Source: CBDCOD01 sp965219665 (GTDB lineage: Bacteria; Pseudomonadota; Gammaproteobacteria; CAKMZV01). From it: 64,000 nt of DNA. The stretch covers positions 248,001 to 312,000 of the forward strand of contig CBDCOD010000025.1 of assembly GCA_965219665.1 (NCBI GenBank), written 5' to 3'. Positions 56,465-64,000 of the stretch are shown one piece after another. How positions within the stretch are numbered: the stretch's first letter is position 1; each line of letters starts with the position of its first letter. The translations under genes were made by a program, and so were the position numbers. A model generated the notes under the pieces. That model searched no databases. It worked only from the letters and a program-made list of their open reading frames with translations, and was not told where the DNA came from.

Positions 56465-58234
56465 ATGATACGAGATACAGATTGCGCGGCTCCAAGCGCT
56501 AGCCAAATTGGGCAAACAGTTCGTGTGGCAGGGTGGGTGCACTCTGAACGTGATCATGGTGGTGTTATTTTTATTGATTTACGCGATAGCACTGGTTTAC
56601 TACAAGTAGTTATCAATCCACAACAAGAGCAGATTTTCACGCGTGCTGAGCAGCTAAGGAAAGAGTCTGTTATTCAGGTAACAGGTACTGTCCAACCGAG
56701 ACCAGAAGGCACTATTAACCCAGAGCTGTCCACTGGTGAGGTAGAGCTAATAGCCACTGATTTACAAGTGTTTAATATAGCAGAGCCTTTACCGTATCAA
56801 CTGAGTGATGCTGTATCTGAGGAAGTTCGTCTGCGTTTTAGGTATTTAGATTTGCGTACTGATAGAATGCAAGGCAACATACGTACGCGCCATGCAGTCA
56901 GTCGTAGTGTGCGCCAGTATTTGGAAAGCCAAGATTTTATAGAGATAGAGACCCCCCAGTTGACAAAGTCAACGCCTGAGGGCGCGCGTGACTATTTAGT
57001 GCCCAGTCGGGTGCATGAAGCAGCGTTTTTTGCCTTGCCACAGTCTCCACAGTTGTTTAAGCAGTTGTTGATGATGGGTGGTTTTGATCGCTATTATCAA
57101 ATCACGCGTTGCTTCCGTGATGAAGACTTGCGCGCCGATAGGCAGCCAGAATTTACGCAAATTGATATAGAGACTGCCTTTCTTGATCAGCAACAAATTA
57201 TGGAGTTGATGGAGCGTATGGTTCGGCAGTTATTTGCAGAAGTACTACAGGTTGACCTGTCAGAATTTATACAACTGTCGTATGGTGAATGTATGCGGCG
57301 TTTTGGAACTGATCGTCCTGATTTACGGATTGATGGCTTGGAGTTGGTAGATATTGCTGATTTGTTAAAAGGTATAGACTTCAAAGTGTTTGCAGAGCCT
57401 GCGCGTAATCCACAATGCAGAGTGGCAGCCATGCGTGTGCCTCAAGGAGCGCGACTTAGCCGCAAAGCTATTGACGCTTATACAGAATTTGTTGGTATCT
57501 ATGGTGCCAAAGGTTTGGCATGGATTAAAGTTAATGATTTGACAAAGGGTATAGAGGGCTTACAGTCGCCGATTATTAAATTTATGCCAGATGCTGTCCT
57601 TCCGATTATTGATCTTTTAGGAGCTGAGGATGGTGATATCATCTTTTTCGGAGCAGGTACAACCGCGATAGTCAACGATTCTTTAGGTAGCTTGCGTGTC
57701 AAACTGGCACAAGATTTAGGGCTAATGCATAGTAAATGGATGCCCTTATGGGTTGTGGATTTTCCAATGTTTGAGCGCTTGGAAGATGGTAGTCTGCATG
57801 CATTACACCATCCATTCACTGCTCCCAGTGTCTCGCGTGATGTGTTAGCAGCAACTGAGGATCCGACACAGGTGTTGTCGCAGGCGTACGACATGGTACT
57901 AAACGGTTTGGAAGTCGGTGGCGGTTCTATCCGTATTCATGATAAGGCCATGCAGCAATCCGTGTTAGAGCTGTTGGGTATTGGGACAGATGAGGCGCAA
58001 GAAAAATTTGGGTTTTTATTGGATGCGCTACAGTATGGAGCACCACCACATGGTGGCATGGCATTTGGTTTAGATAGATTAGTAATGCTGATGTGTGAAG
58101 AGGATAGTATTCGTAATGTCATTGCTTTCCCGAAAACACAATCAGCCACTTGCTTACTGACTAATGCTCCGAGCACTGTTAGTATGCAGCAGTTACGTGA
58201 GTTGCATTTATATCAAAAGGGGCAACGTACATGA
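56465..58234 (+). CDS. aspS: Aspartyl-tRNA synthetase
   Basis: A 589-aa class IIb synthetase (E. coli 590). OB-fold anticodon domain: RVAGWVHSERDHGGVIFIDL. Motif 2: FDRYYQITRCFRDEDLRADR. Motif 3: GGMAFGLDRLVML. The start at 56465 gives the canonical length; a longer frame from 56375 would overlap DUF502. It charges tRNA-Asp, encoded at 62698. Its stop overlaps the next start as ATGA. Confidence 0.97.
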   Translation: MIRDTDCAAPSASQIGQTVRVAGWVHSERDHGGVIFIDLRDSTGLLQVVINPQQEQIFTRAEQLRKESVIQVTGTVQPRPEGTINPELSTGEVELIATDLQVFNIAEPLPYQLSDAVSEEVRLRFRYLDLRTDRMQGNIRTRHAVSRSVRQYLESQDFIEIETPQLTKSTPEGARDYLVPSRVHEAAFFALPQSPQLFKQLLMMGGFDRYYQITRCFRDEDLRADRQPEFTQIDIETAFLDQQQIMELMERMVRQLFAEVLQVDLSEFIQLSYGECMRRFGTDRPDLRIDGLELVDIADLLKGIDFKVFAEPARNPQCRVAAMRVPQGARLSRKAIDAYTEFVGIYGAKGLAWIKVNDLTKGIEGLQSPIIKFMPDAVLPIIDLLGAEDGDIIFFGAGTTAIVNDSLGSLRVKLAQDLGLMHSKWMPLWVVDFPMFERLEDGSLHALHHPFTAPSVSRDVLAATEDPTQVLSQAYDMVLNGLEVGGGSIRIHDKAMQQSVLELLGIGTDEAQEKFGFLLDALQYGAPPHGGMAFGLDRLVMLMCEEDSIRNVIAFPKTQSATCLLTNAPSTVSMQQLRELHLYQKGQRT

Positions 58235-58509
58235 AACCGTCGCAAGTGTACATGCGCTATTTTTTTGCTGTTTTTCTATCATTTTTTTTGGTTACTTGCA
58301 GTATTTCTCCTGAATCTGAGCTTAGCAATAATCGCCATGAGCCGACTGCGCGCTGCCAGCAGAAACCTGATTCCGGTCAGTGTCGAGCAGCTTTTCAGCG
58401 CTTTTATTTTGACCAAACAACACAACAGTGTCAGGTATTTTTGTGGGGCGGGTGTAAAGGCAGTGTACCGTTTGATAGTTTGTCAGAATGCCAGAAAATT
58501 TGTGAATAA
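58231..58509 (+). CDS. Lipoprotein with a Kunitz/BPTI protease-inhibitor domain
   Basis: The 92-aa protein has a signal peptide with lipobox LVTC (Cys23; +2 Ser suggests outer-membrane sorting). It is followed by one Kunitz domain at 42-91. The six cysteines (42, 51, 67, 75, 87, 91) have spacing 8-15-7-11-3 against 8-15-7-12-3 in BPTI. The hallmark FYFDQTTQQCQVFLWGGC is present. The P1 position is Arg52 (GQC-R-A), predicting inhibition of trypsin-like serine proteases. It overlaps aspS by 4 bp (ATG start with AAGGGG upstream; ATG 58252 is an alternative). Kunitz domains are typical of animals and rare in bacteria, so horizontal origin and a role against host proteases are plausible inferences. 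Confidence 0.88.
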   Translation: MKPSQVYMRYFFAVFLSFFLVTCSISPESELSNNRHEPTARCQQKPDSGQCRAAFQRFYFDQTTQQCQVFLWGGCKGSVPFDSLSECQKICE

Positions 58510-58530
58510 AGCCACGCTTCCACACATATT

Positions 58531-60333
58531 ATGAATAATCAGACTAATACGCGCAACTTCTCTATTATTGCGCATATTGACCATGGCAAGTCAACCTTAT
58601 CCGATCGCCTAATACAGCATTGTGGGGGACTAAGCAGTCGTGAGATGCGTGAGCAAGTTTTAGATTCTATGGACATAGAGCGAGAACGTGGGATTACGAT
58701 TAAGTCACAAGCAGTCACCTTGCACTATAAGCACCCTATAAGCGGTAAAGTGTATCAATTGAATTTTATCGACACGCCTGGTCATGTTGACTTTTCTTAT
58801 GAAGTATCACGTTCTCTGGCGGCTTGTGAAGCAGCAGTGCTGGTAGTGGATGCCTCTCAAGGTGTTGAGGCGCAAACAATTGCCAACTGTTACACTGCCT
58901 TAGAGCAAGAATTAGATGTAATGCCGGTATTAAATAAAATTGATTTGCCTGCTGCAGATCCAGAGCGCGTCAAGGCGGAAATTGAAGATATGATAGGCAT
59001 TGATGCAGGTGATGCAGTTGGTGTTAGCGCAAAAACAGGAGAAGGCATTGATGCTTTTTTACAGGCGCTGGTGGAGTTTGCTCCACCACCCCAAGGAAGA
59101 GTTGATGCGCCGTTTAAGGCGCTGATTGTTGATTCATGGTTTGATAGTTATTTGGGTGTTGTCTCCCTTGTACGGGTTGTAGATGGGCGTATTAGTAAGG
59201 GTGAGAAGATAAAAGTAATGTCCACAGGGCAGGTCTATGACGTCAATCAGTTAGGGCGTTTCACGCCTAAGCGTGAGCCTAGTACAGAGTTGAACACAGG
59301 TGAAGTTGGTTATTTTATTGCAGGTGTTAAAGATATTCATGGCGTTCCTGTTGGTGATACATTAACCAGTGCAAACCAGCCTTGTGATTCCCCTTTGGCA
59401 GGGTTTAAGCGGGTACAACCACGCGTTTTTGCAGGTCTTTACCCAGTTAGTACTGAGGATTATGAAGCCTTTCGTGAAGCATTAGAAAAGCTTTGCTTGA
59501 ATGACTCTGCTCTGCAGTATGAACCAGAAACATCTGATGCACTGGGCTTTGGGTTCCGAATTGGTTTTTTAGGCATGTTGCACATGGAAATTGTGCGTGA
59601 GCGTTTAGAGCGAGAATATAACCTTAGTCTGATTACGACTTCACCAACTGTGTTGTATAAAGTTGTTATGCGTGACGGTAGTGTAGAGGAAGTAGAAAGC
59701 CCCTCTAATATGCCTGAAGTGGGTGCCTATGCTGAGGTTCTTGAGCCTATGATTACAGCTAGTATTTACGCTCCAGAAGAGTATATCGGTAATATTATTA
59801 CACTGTGTATTGAACGACGTGGTATTCAGAAAAATTTACTCTATGTTGGTAAGCAAGCCCAGATGGTGTGGGAATTGCCACTAAATGAAGTGGTCATTGA
59901 CTTTTTTGAGCGCCTAAAATCATGCTCACGTGGTTTTGCATCTATGGACTATGAAATGTCTGATTATGTAGCATCAGCCTTAGTTAAAGTGGATGTGCTT
60001 ATCAATGGTGAAAAAGTAGATGCTTTGGCTTGTCTTATGCATCGTGATCACGCAGTGCACCGAGGACGTGCGCTCATTGAAAGCCTGCATAAATTAATCC
60101 CTCGTCAGATGTTTGAGGTGGCGTTACAGGCAGCCATTGGCGGAAAAATTATTGCGCGCACCAATATTCGTGCGCTGAGAAAAAATGTTACAGCGAAATG
60201 TTATGGTGGTGATGTGAGCCGCAAGCGTAAATTATTGGAAAAGCAGAAAAAAGGCAAGAAAAAAATGCGCTCTATCGGGCGTGTAGAAGTTCCTCAGGAG
60301 GCTTTTTTGGCTGTATTGGACACTGGTAAATAA
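58531..60333 (+). CDS. lepA: Elongation factor 4 (LepA)
   Basis: A 600-aa ribosomal GTPase. G1 is AHIDHGKSTLSDRLIQ, G2 ERERGITIKSQAVTL, G3 FIDTPGHVDFSYEVSRSL and G4 NKIDLP. The LepA-specific C-terminal end is GGDVSRKRKLLEKQKKGKKK. It precedes lepB as in E. coli. Confidence 0.98.
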   Translation: MNNQTNTRNFSIIAHIDHGKSTLSDRLIQHCGGLSSREMREQVLDSMDIERERGITIKSQAVTLHYKHPISGKVYQLNFIDTPGHVDFSYEVSRSLAACEAAVLVVDASQGVEAQTIANCYTALEQELDVMPVLNKIDLPAADPERVKAEIEDMIGIDAGDAVGVSAKTGEGIDAFLQALVEFAPPPQGRVDAPFKALIVDSWFDSYLGVVSLVRVVDGRISKGEKIKVMSTGQVYDVNQLGRFTPKREPSTELNTGEVGYFIAGVKDIHGVPVGDTLTSANQPCDSPLAGFKRVQPRVFAGLYPVSTEDYEAFREALEKLCLNDSALQYEPETSDALGFGFRIGFLGMLHMEIVRERLEREYNLSLITTSPTVLYKVVMRDGSVEEVESPSNMPEVGAYAEVLEPMITASIYAPEEYIGNIITLCIERRGIQKNLLYVGKQAQMVWELPLNEVVIDFFERLKSCSRGFASMDYEMSDYVASALVKVDVLINGEKVDALACLMHRDHAVHRGRALIESLHKLIPRQMFEVALQAAIGGKIIARTNIRALRKNVTAKCYGGDVSRKRKLLEKQKKGKKKMRSIGRVEVPQEAFLAVLDTGK

Positions 60334-60356
60334 AAAACATAAATAGGATAAAGATA

Positions 60357-61211
60357 GTGAAGCAGATTCTATACTGGTTATTTTTTTTGGTTAATATTAG
60401 TCTATTTATATTTGGACTGTGGGGCGTATATGTCGTAGGTACTTTTGAAGCATGGCTAACGATGATTACTGCATTTTGTGGCATTTTCTGGTGTTACTGG
60501 GGGCTGCACAGTAAAAAAACAGATTATGAAATAAGAGATAATCCACATTTGATTAAGCGCTGGGGTTTATCTATTGCATCGTTCTTTCCTGTCTTATTGG
60601 TTGTTTTCATCTTGCGTTCGTTTTTATTTGAACCATTTAGGATTCCGTCAGGTTCTATGCTACCTACTTTGCATATCGGTGATTTTGTATTGGTTAATAA
60701 ATTTTCTTATGGAATGCGCTTGCCCATTACAGGGAATGTAGTAATTGGTGATGGTAAGCCGTTACGTGGTGATGTAGTTGTATTTCGCTATCCCAACCAG
60801 CCCGAGATTGACTATATTAAAAGGGTAGTTGGCATTCCAGGGGATGAAATTGCTATACAAGGTGGGCGTGTGTATCTCAATGGTCAGCTGCAAAAATTGG
60901 AGCATATCGGTTTGTATCAAGGCTCTCAGCAGCATTTAGTTGGTGCACGTGCTTTTTTGGCAGAGGAGAACATAGAAGGACATGAGCATCATATTGTAAA
61001 TGCAGTGCACAGTAATAATAAAAATGCACGGTCAGAGTATGTTGTGCCTGATAACAGTTATTTTGTCATGGGAGATAACCGCGATTTTAGTCATGATTCA
61101 CGCTATTGGGGATTTGTGCCCGAGCAAAATCTGAAAGGAAGGGCATTTTTTATTTGGCTTAACTGGGGAGAGCGCTTTGACTATTCACGTATAGGCACAA
61201 CCATACAGTAG
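60357..61211 (+). CDS. lepB: Signal peptidase I
   Basis: A 284-aa inner-membrane serine protease that removes Sec/Tat signal peptides. Two to three N-terminal membrane segments are visible (about 5-30, 35-50 and 72-90). The nucleophile Ser is in RIPSGSMLPTLHIGDF and the general base Lys in DYIKRVVGIPGDEIAI. Box E is VMGDNRDFSHDSRYWGFV. GTG start with AGGA 8 nt before. 23 bp after lepA. Confidence 0.97.
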   Translation: MKQILYWLFFLVNISLFIFGLWGVYVVGTFEAWLTMITAFCGIFWCYWGLHSKKTDYEIRDNPHLIKRWGLSIASFFPVLLVVFILRSFLFEPFRIPSGSMLPTLHIGDFVLVNKFSYGMRLPITGNVVIGDGKPLRGDVVVFRYPNQPEIDYIKRVVGIPGDEIAIQGGRVYLNGQLQKLEHIGLYQGSQQHLVGARAFLAEENIEGHEHHIVNAVHSNNKNARSEYVVPDNSYFVMGDNRDFSHDSRYWGFVPEQNLKGRAFFIWLNWGERFDYSRIGTTIQ

Positions 61212-61259
61212 AGCATATATTTGAGAAGTATTTAGCTATAGCAACAAGGTCAGTAGTTT

Positions 61260-61625
61260 ATGTGGTATGTATTTATTATCTTTTTTATTGAAGTCTGGCT
61301 GTTGATTGAAATAGGTGGTGCGATTGGCTTTCTGGGCACTATGTTCTGGTTTATTGCGAGTGCAATGGTTGGAATATTTTTATTGAAAACGCAAGGCTTT
61401 CGGTTGAAAAGTCAGCTGCACAAATTGATGAATGAAGGAGAGAGCTTGCAAGATAGTAGCCATGAGTTGCTGTTAGGTTTGGCGGCTTTGCTACTCATCA
61501 TACCTGGCTATCTGAGTGATACTATTAGTTTGTTGCTCTTTATGCCGCCTTTGCGGGTTATGCTATTAAATCGTCTAAAAAACGCCCGATCTGATACGGT
61601 GGTACGCCTACGGATTAGAAAATAG
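61260..61625 (+). CDS. fxsA: FxsA family membrane protein
   Basis: The 121-aa protein has an N-terminal helix pair (FIIFFIEVWLLIEIGGAIGF, then an LGTMFWFIASAMVGIFLLK segment) and a third region, LAALLLIIPGYLSDTISLLL, before a basic tail. In E. coli the homologue alleviates F-plasmid exclusion of phage T7. The cellular role is otherwise unknown. Confidence 0.88.
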   Translation: MWYVFIIFFIEVWLLIEIGGAIGFLGTMFWFIASAMVGIFLLKTQGFRLKSQLHKLMNEGESLQDSSHELLLGLAALLLIIPGYLSDTISLLLFMPPLRVMLLNRLKNARSDTVVRLRIRK

Positions 61626-61637
61626 TATGAGGGGGGG

Positions 61638-62558
61638 ATGTTGTTATTTGAAACAGTCGCTCCAGGGTTCTACAGTAGCTTTCAAGATGTAGGCAGACTT
61701 GGTGCTTGTGCATCAGGTTATGCTGTTTCAGGTGCTTTAGATAGGCATGCATATTGTTGGGGCAATCGCATATTGGGAAATCCATATGGTTCCATTAGTA
61801 TAGAAATCACCTTAGGGCAATGCATTTTACAAGCATTAAATACTGCATATATTGCGGTAACTGGCGCAGATTTGACATTTTCTATTAATGATAAACCAAT
61901 GCCCTTATGGCAATTGTTACAGGTGAATGCCGGTGATGTGCTCAAATGGGGCAGAAGAGTAAGCGGTATGCGCGCGTATTTATCTGTACAAGGTGGCTTT
62001 TCAGCAGCAAAATATTTGGGAAGCGCTTCCGTTAATCTGCGTGAAGGCATTGGTCATTTATTAGAAAAAGGACAGCAACTCCATGCTGCAGAAGCAGTTA
62101 GCCAAGCACCACATTGGATGCCACAGTGTTACCAACCTGATTATGCTGCTGCTGCCTGCCTATCCTGTGTACTATTTCCTGAGGCACCATTTAGCGATGA
62201 AAGTAAGCGATATTTTATGCACCATACTTTCACTATATCTGCACAGAATGATCGTACAGCTTATCAGTTCGAGGCGCATGAGCAAGTAAAACCGCTGAGC
62301 AGTAATGTGGTATCGCGTGCCAATCTACCTGGTATGATACAGGTAAACTTAGAAGGGGGGCTAATCGTAATGATGCAAGATGCTCCCTCTATGGGTGGCT
62401 ACCCAGTAATAGGCAGAATTTGTAGCACAAGTCTTAGCGCTTTAGCACAACGTACAACTAGGCAATCTATTTCATTTGAGGGTATATCTACTTGTGATGC
62501 GCAGCAAAAAGTGCGGTTGTTTGATGACTTTTTTCAAGAATTGCCGATAAAACAGTAA
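61638..62558 (+). CDS. pxpC: 5-oxoprolinase subunit C / KipA family protein
   Basis: A 306-aa carboxyltransferase-like domain protein (PxpC/KipA, biotin-dependent carboxyltransferase fold). It contains VAPGFYSSFQDVGRLGACAS, YIAVTGADLTFSINDKPMP, RAYLSVQGGFSAAKYLGSAS and a GGYPVIGRICSTSL block. PxpC acts with PxpA and PxpB to open 5-oxoproline at the cost of ATP. Neither partner is adjacent, so this copy is orphaned here or works in trans. The start follows a G-rich stretch directly. Confidence 0.85.
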   Translation: MLLFETVAPGFYSSFQDVGRLGACASGYAVSGALDRHAYCWGNRILGNPYGSISIEITLGQCILQALNTAYIAVTGADLTFSINDKPMPLWQLLQVNAGDVLKWGRRVSGMRAYLSVQGGFSAAKYLGSASVNLREGIGHLLEKGQQLHAAEAVSQAPHWMPQCYQPDYAAAACLSCVLFPEAPFSDESKRYFMHHTFTISAQNDRTAYQFEAHEQVKPLSSNVVSRANLPGMIQVNLEGGLIVMMQDAPSMGGYPVIGRICSTSLSALAQRTTRQSISFEGISTCDAQQKVRLFDDFFQELPIKQ

Positions 62559-62603
62559 ATTAAAAACGAAAAATTAAGTACAATTCCGCCTTTCTAAAGA
62601 GAT

Positions 62604-62679
62604 GGGTGCTTAGCTCAGTTGGGAGAGCATCGCCCTTACAAGGCGAGGGTCACAGGTTCAAGCCCTGTAGCACCCACCA
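62604..62679 (+). tRNA. tRNA-Val (TAC)
   Basis: A 76-nt cloverleaf with GGGTGCT/AGCACCC acceptor stem, anticodon stem TCGCC/GGCGA with loop CTTACAA (TAC), T-loop TTCAAGC and encoded CCA. TACAAT at 62579-62584 with a CCGCC discriminator is a likely -10. Confidence 0.97.
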
Positions 62680-62697
62680 GTTACTTTAGAGTCGCGC

Positions 62698-62774
62698 GCA
62701 GCGGTAGTTCAGTTGGTTAGAATACCGGCCTGTCACGCCGGGGGTCGCGGGTTCGAGTCCCGTCCGCTGCGCCA
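62698..62774 (+). tRNA. tRNA-Asp (GTC)
   Basis: A 77-nt cloverleaf with GCAGCGG/CCGCTGC acceptor stem, anticodon loop CTGTCAC (GTC), T-loop TTCGAGT and encoded CCA. Co-transcribed with tRNA-Val, 18 bp apart. Confidence 0.97.
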
Positions 62775-62930
62775 TATTCATTTCAAAACCATCACGCATT
62801 GTCATTTGGTGGGGCATTAAAAATTCTATTGCACAATCGAGAGCTAAAATTTCTGAGGCAGTGTTCGTAGACTAAGTACAAGGCGTGCCTTATTTTTGTT
62901 AATTTAGGAACTTTCGTTTTTTAAGGGCAC

Positions 62931-64000
62931 TTAGTTGATAGTGAAGTCTATGCATTCTTCAGGGAGGTCTTTTAAGAAACGTGAAGGTGGGAAGTAACTA
63001 AACTTTGCACCGTATAGTTGTCGAGAGGTGGCAAAGCTCATATGCAATTTGGATTGTGCGCGTGTAATGCCTACATAGAGTAGGCGGCGCTCTTCTGCTA
63101 GTTTGCGCGCATCGTGATGCGAGCGGGTTGTTGGGATGATGCCATCTTCCAGACCAACTAAAAACACACAAGGGAACTCTAATCCTTTTGCAGCGTGTAG
63201 TGTCATCAGTTGTACGCTGTTGACAGGGTCAGCCGCTTTTTCAGACTCCCCCATATCTAATGAAGTATTGGCAATAAATGCTTGTAGCCCTTTATCAGCA
63301 AATCCTTCTGCTACGACCAAGAGCTCATCCAAATTTTCTTTGCGTGAAACTAACTTTTCACGCCCTTCTTTTGCATAATGCTCTAATAGATTACTATGTG
63401 TAATAATATCTTCTAATAATTCGGTGAGCCGCACGGTGTCACTCATGCGCTGCCATGCCTGTATTTGGTCAATAAATAAGCGAATTTTTGACCCTTCTGA
63501 TGCCAGTGTATTACTGGCTTGCCATAGCGAGCAGTCATTCTCTTGTGCATACTGTAATAGGGTGCTTAATGATTTTGCCCCTATACCGCGGGGTGGGTTA
63601 TTGACAATTCGAGAAAAGGCAGCATTGTCGTTTGGGTTAAGCAGCAGTCGGGCATAGCAGAGTACGTCTTTTATTTCAGCTCGCTCAAAAAAGCGTAGGC
63701 CGCCGTATACTCGGTAGGGAATTTCTGCACGTAGTAGGCGATCTTCTAATAAGCGTGATTGTGCATTTGAGCGATAGAGAATGGCTATTTGACTGCCGGT
63801 AGTATTTTCATCTTGTAGGTACTCTGTAATGCTATCAACTACATATTCTGCCTCATCTCCACCATTAAAGGCTCTGTAAACAGAAATGGGACTACCTTTA
63901 TCAGAGGCTGTCCACAGATTTTTACCCAAGCGGTTTGTATTCGGTGCTATTATTGAATTAGCTGCGTTGAGAATATTGCCGCTTGAGCGATAATTCTGCT
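62931..64000 (-). CDS. uvrD: DNA helicase II (UvrD), 3' part, cut by window edge
   Basis: The frame is open to the right edge: beyond the TTG at 63929 it continues as QNYRSSGNILNAANSIIAPN, the UvrD motif IV region, so the gene starts outside the window. Seen: SQIAILYRSNAQSRLLEDRL, YRVYGGLRFFERAEIKDVL, motif V VQLMTLHAAKGLEFPCVFLV, and motif VI EERRLLYVGITRAQSKLHMS. Acts in nucleotide excision and mismatch repair. The protein ends soon after motif VI, shorter than the E. coli C-terminus. Confidence 0.95.
   Translation of the reverse strand, partial: QNYRSSGNILNAANSIIAPNTNRLGKNLWTASDKGSPISVYRAFNGGDEAEYVVDSITEYLQDENTTGSQIAILYRSNAQSRLLEDRLLRAEIPYRVYGGLRFFERAEIKDVLCYARLLLNPNDNAAFSRIVNNPPRGIGAKSLSTLLQYAQENDCSLWQASNTLASEGSKIRLFIDQIQAWQRMSDTVRLTELLEDIITHSNLLEHYAKEGREKLVSRKENLDELLVVAEGFADKGLQAFIANTSLDMGESEKAADPVNSVQLMTLHAAKGLEFPCVFLVGLEDGIIPTTRSHHDARKLAEERRLLYVGITRAQSKLHMSFATSRQLYGAKFSYFPPSRFLKDLPEECIDFTIN

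Noticed and set aside
58265..58534. Alternative 89-codon frame over the Kunitz gene
   Set aside because: It lacks the cysteine pattern and ribosome site of the overlapping frame and is a shadow.
62879..62900. Short hairpin AAGG-CGTG-CCTT with ATTTTT between tRNA-Asp and uvrD
   Set aside because: A 4-bp stem is too weak to call a terminator.

Overview
This is an AT-rich chromosomal window from a proteobacterium, most probably a gammaproteobacterium. The gene orders aroQ-accB-accC, sdhCDAB, ybaB-recR and hslV next to a DUF484 gene support this, as do cmoA and an RpoH-type sigma factor. I cannot name the genus. Genes are packed tightly, with many ATGA or short overlaps. I saw no insertion sequence, prophage or integrase. 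The only clearly accessory island is a type II-C CRISPR-Cas locus.

Layout: 1-1067 is the start of nrdA (minus strand) behind a pair of NrdR boxes. 1316-6284 is a minus-strand operon of a TRAP transporter (dctP-dctQ-dctM) followed by acetoacetyl-CoA synthetase. 6717-6990 holds tRNA-Ala, -Glu and -Gly behind a strong promoter. 7200-9501 is aroQ-accB-accC, followed by two tandem paralogous TRAP binding proteins (9626-11848). A bidirectional terminator separates these from a solitary rpsP. 12783-17094 is wzz-like, dsbD, pdxH, ung. Then come hflX (minus), mgtE (plus), and a minus-strand mqo-sdhCDAB operon ending at 20310. 25029-27737 is a patatin/acyl-CoA synthetase fusion. 27929-33435 is ybaB-recR-lysA-alaS-cmoA. 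nhaA, priA and argC follow on the minus strand.

38172-46455 is the CRISPR island: a tracrRNA (minus), cas9-cas1-cas2 (plus, overlapping), and an array of 57 identical-looking 36-bp repeats with 56 spacers. The anti-repeat and the repeat sequence indicate that the array is read on the minus strand, toward cas2. Each repeat carries its own promoter-like TTGCAG-16-TATACT. Upstream of the array on the same strand lies radA-aroG-olsF-DUF484-hslV-pyrE-lolC-lolD-rpoH with no obvious terminator after rpoH.

55792-62558 is a plus-strand run: DUF502, aspS, a Kunitz-type lipoprotein, lepA, lepB, fxsA, pxpC-like. tRNA-Val and tRNA-Asp follow, then the 3' part of uvrD (minus), cut by the window end.

Themes: several genes fit life with or in an animal host, including a Kunitz (BPTI-type) protease-inhibitor lipoprotein, a predicted keto-acid/acetoacetate uptake and activation operon, and unusual two-domain lipid enzymes (patatin-FadD fusion, OlsF-like ornithine lipid synthase). 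This reading is inference. The best candidates for something undescribed are the Kunitz lipoprotein, the patatin-FadD fusion, the TRAP-AacS operon, and the self-promoting repeats of the CRISPR array.
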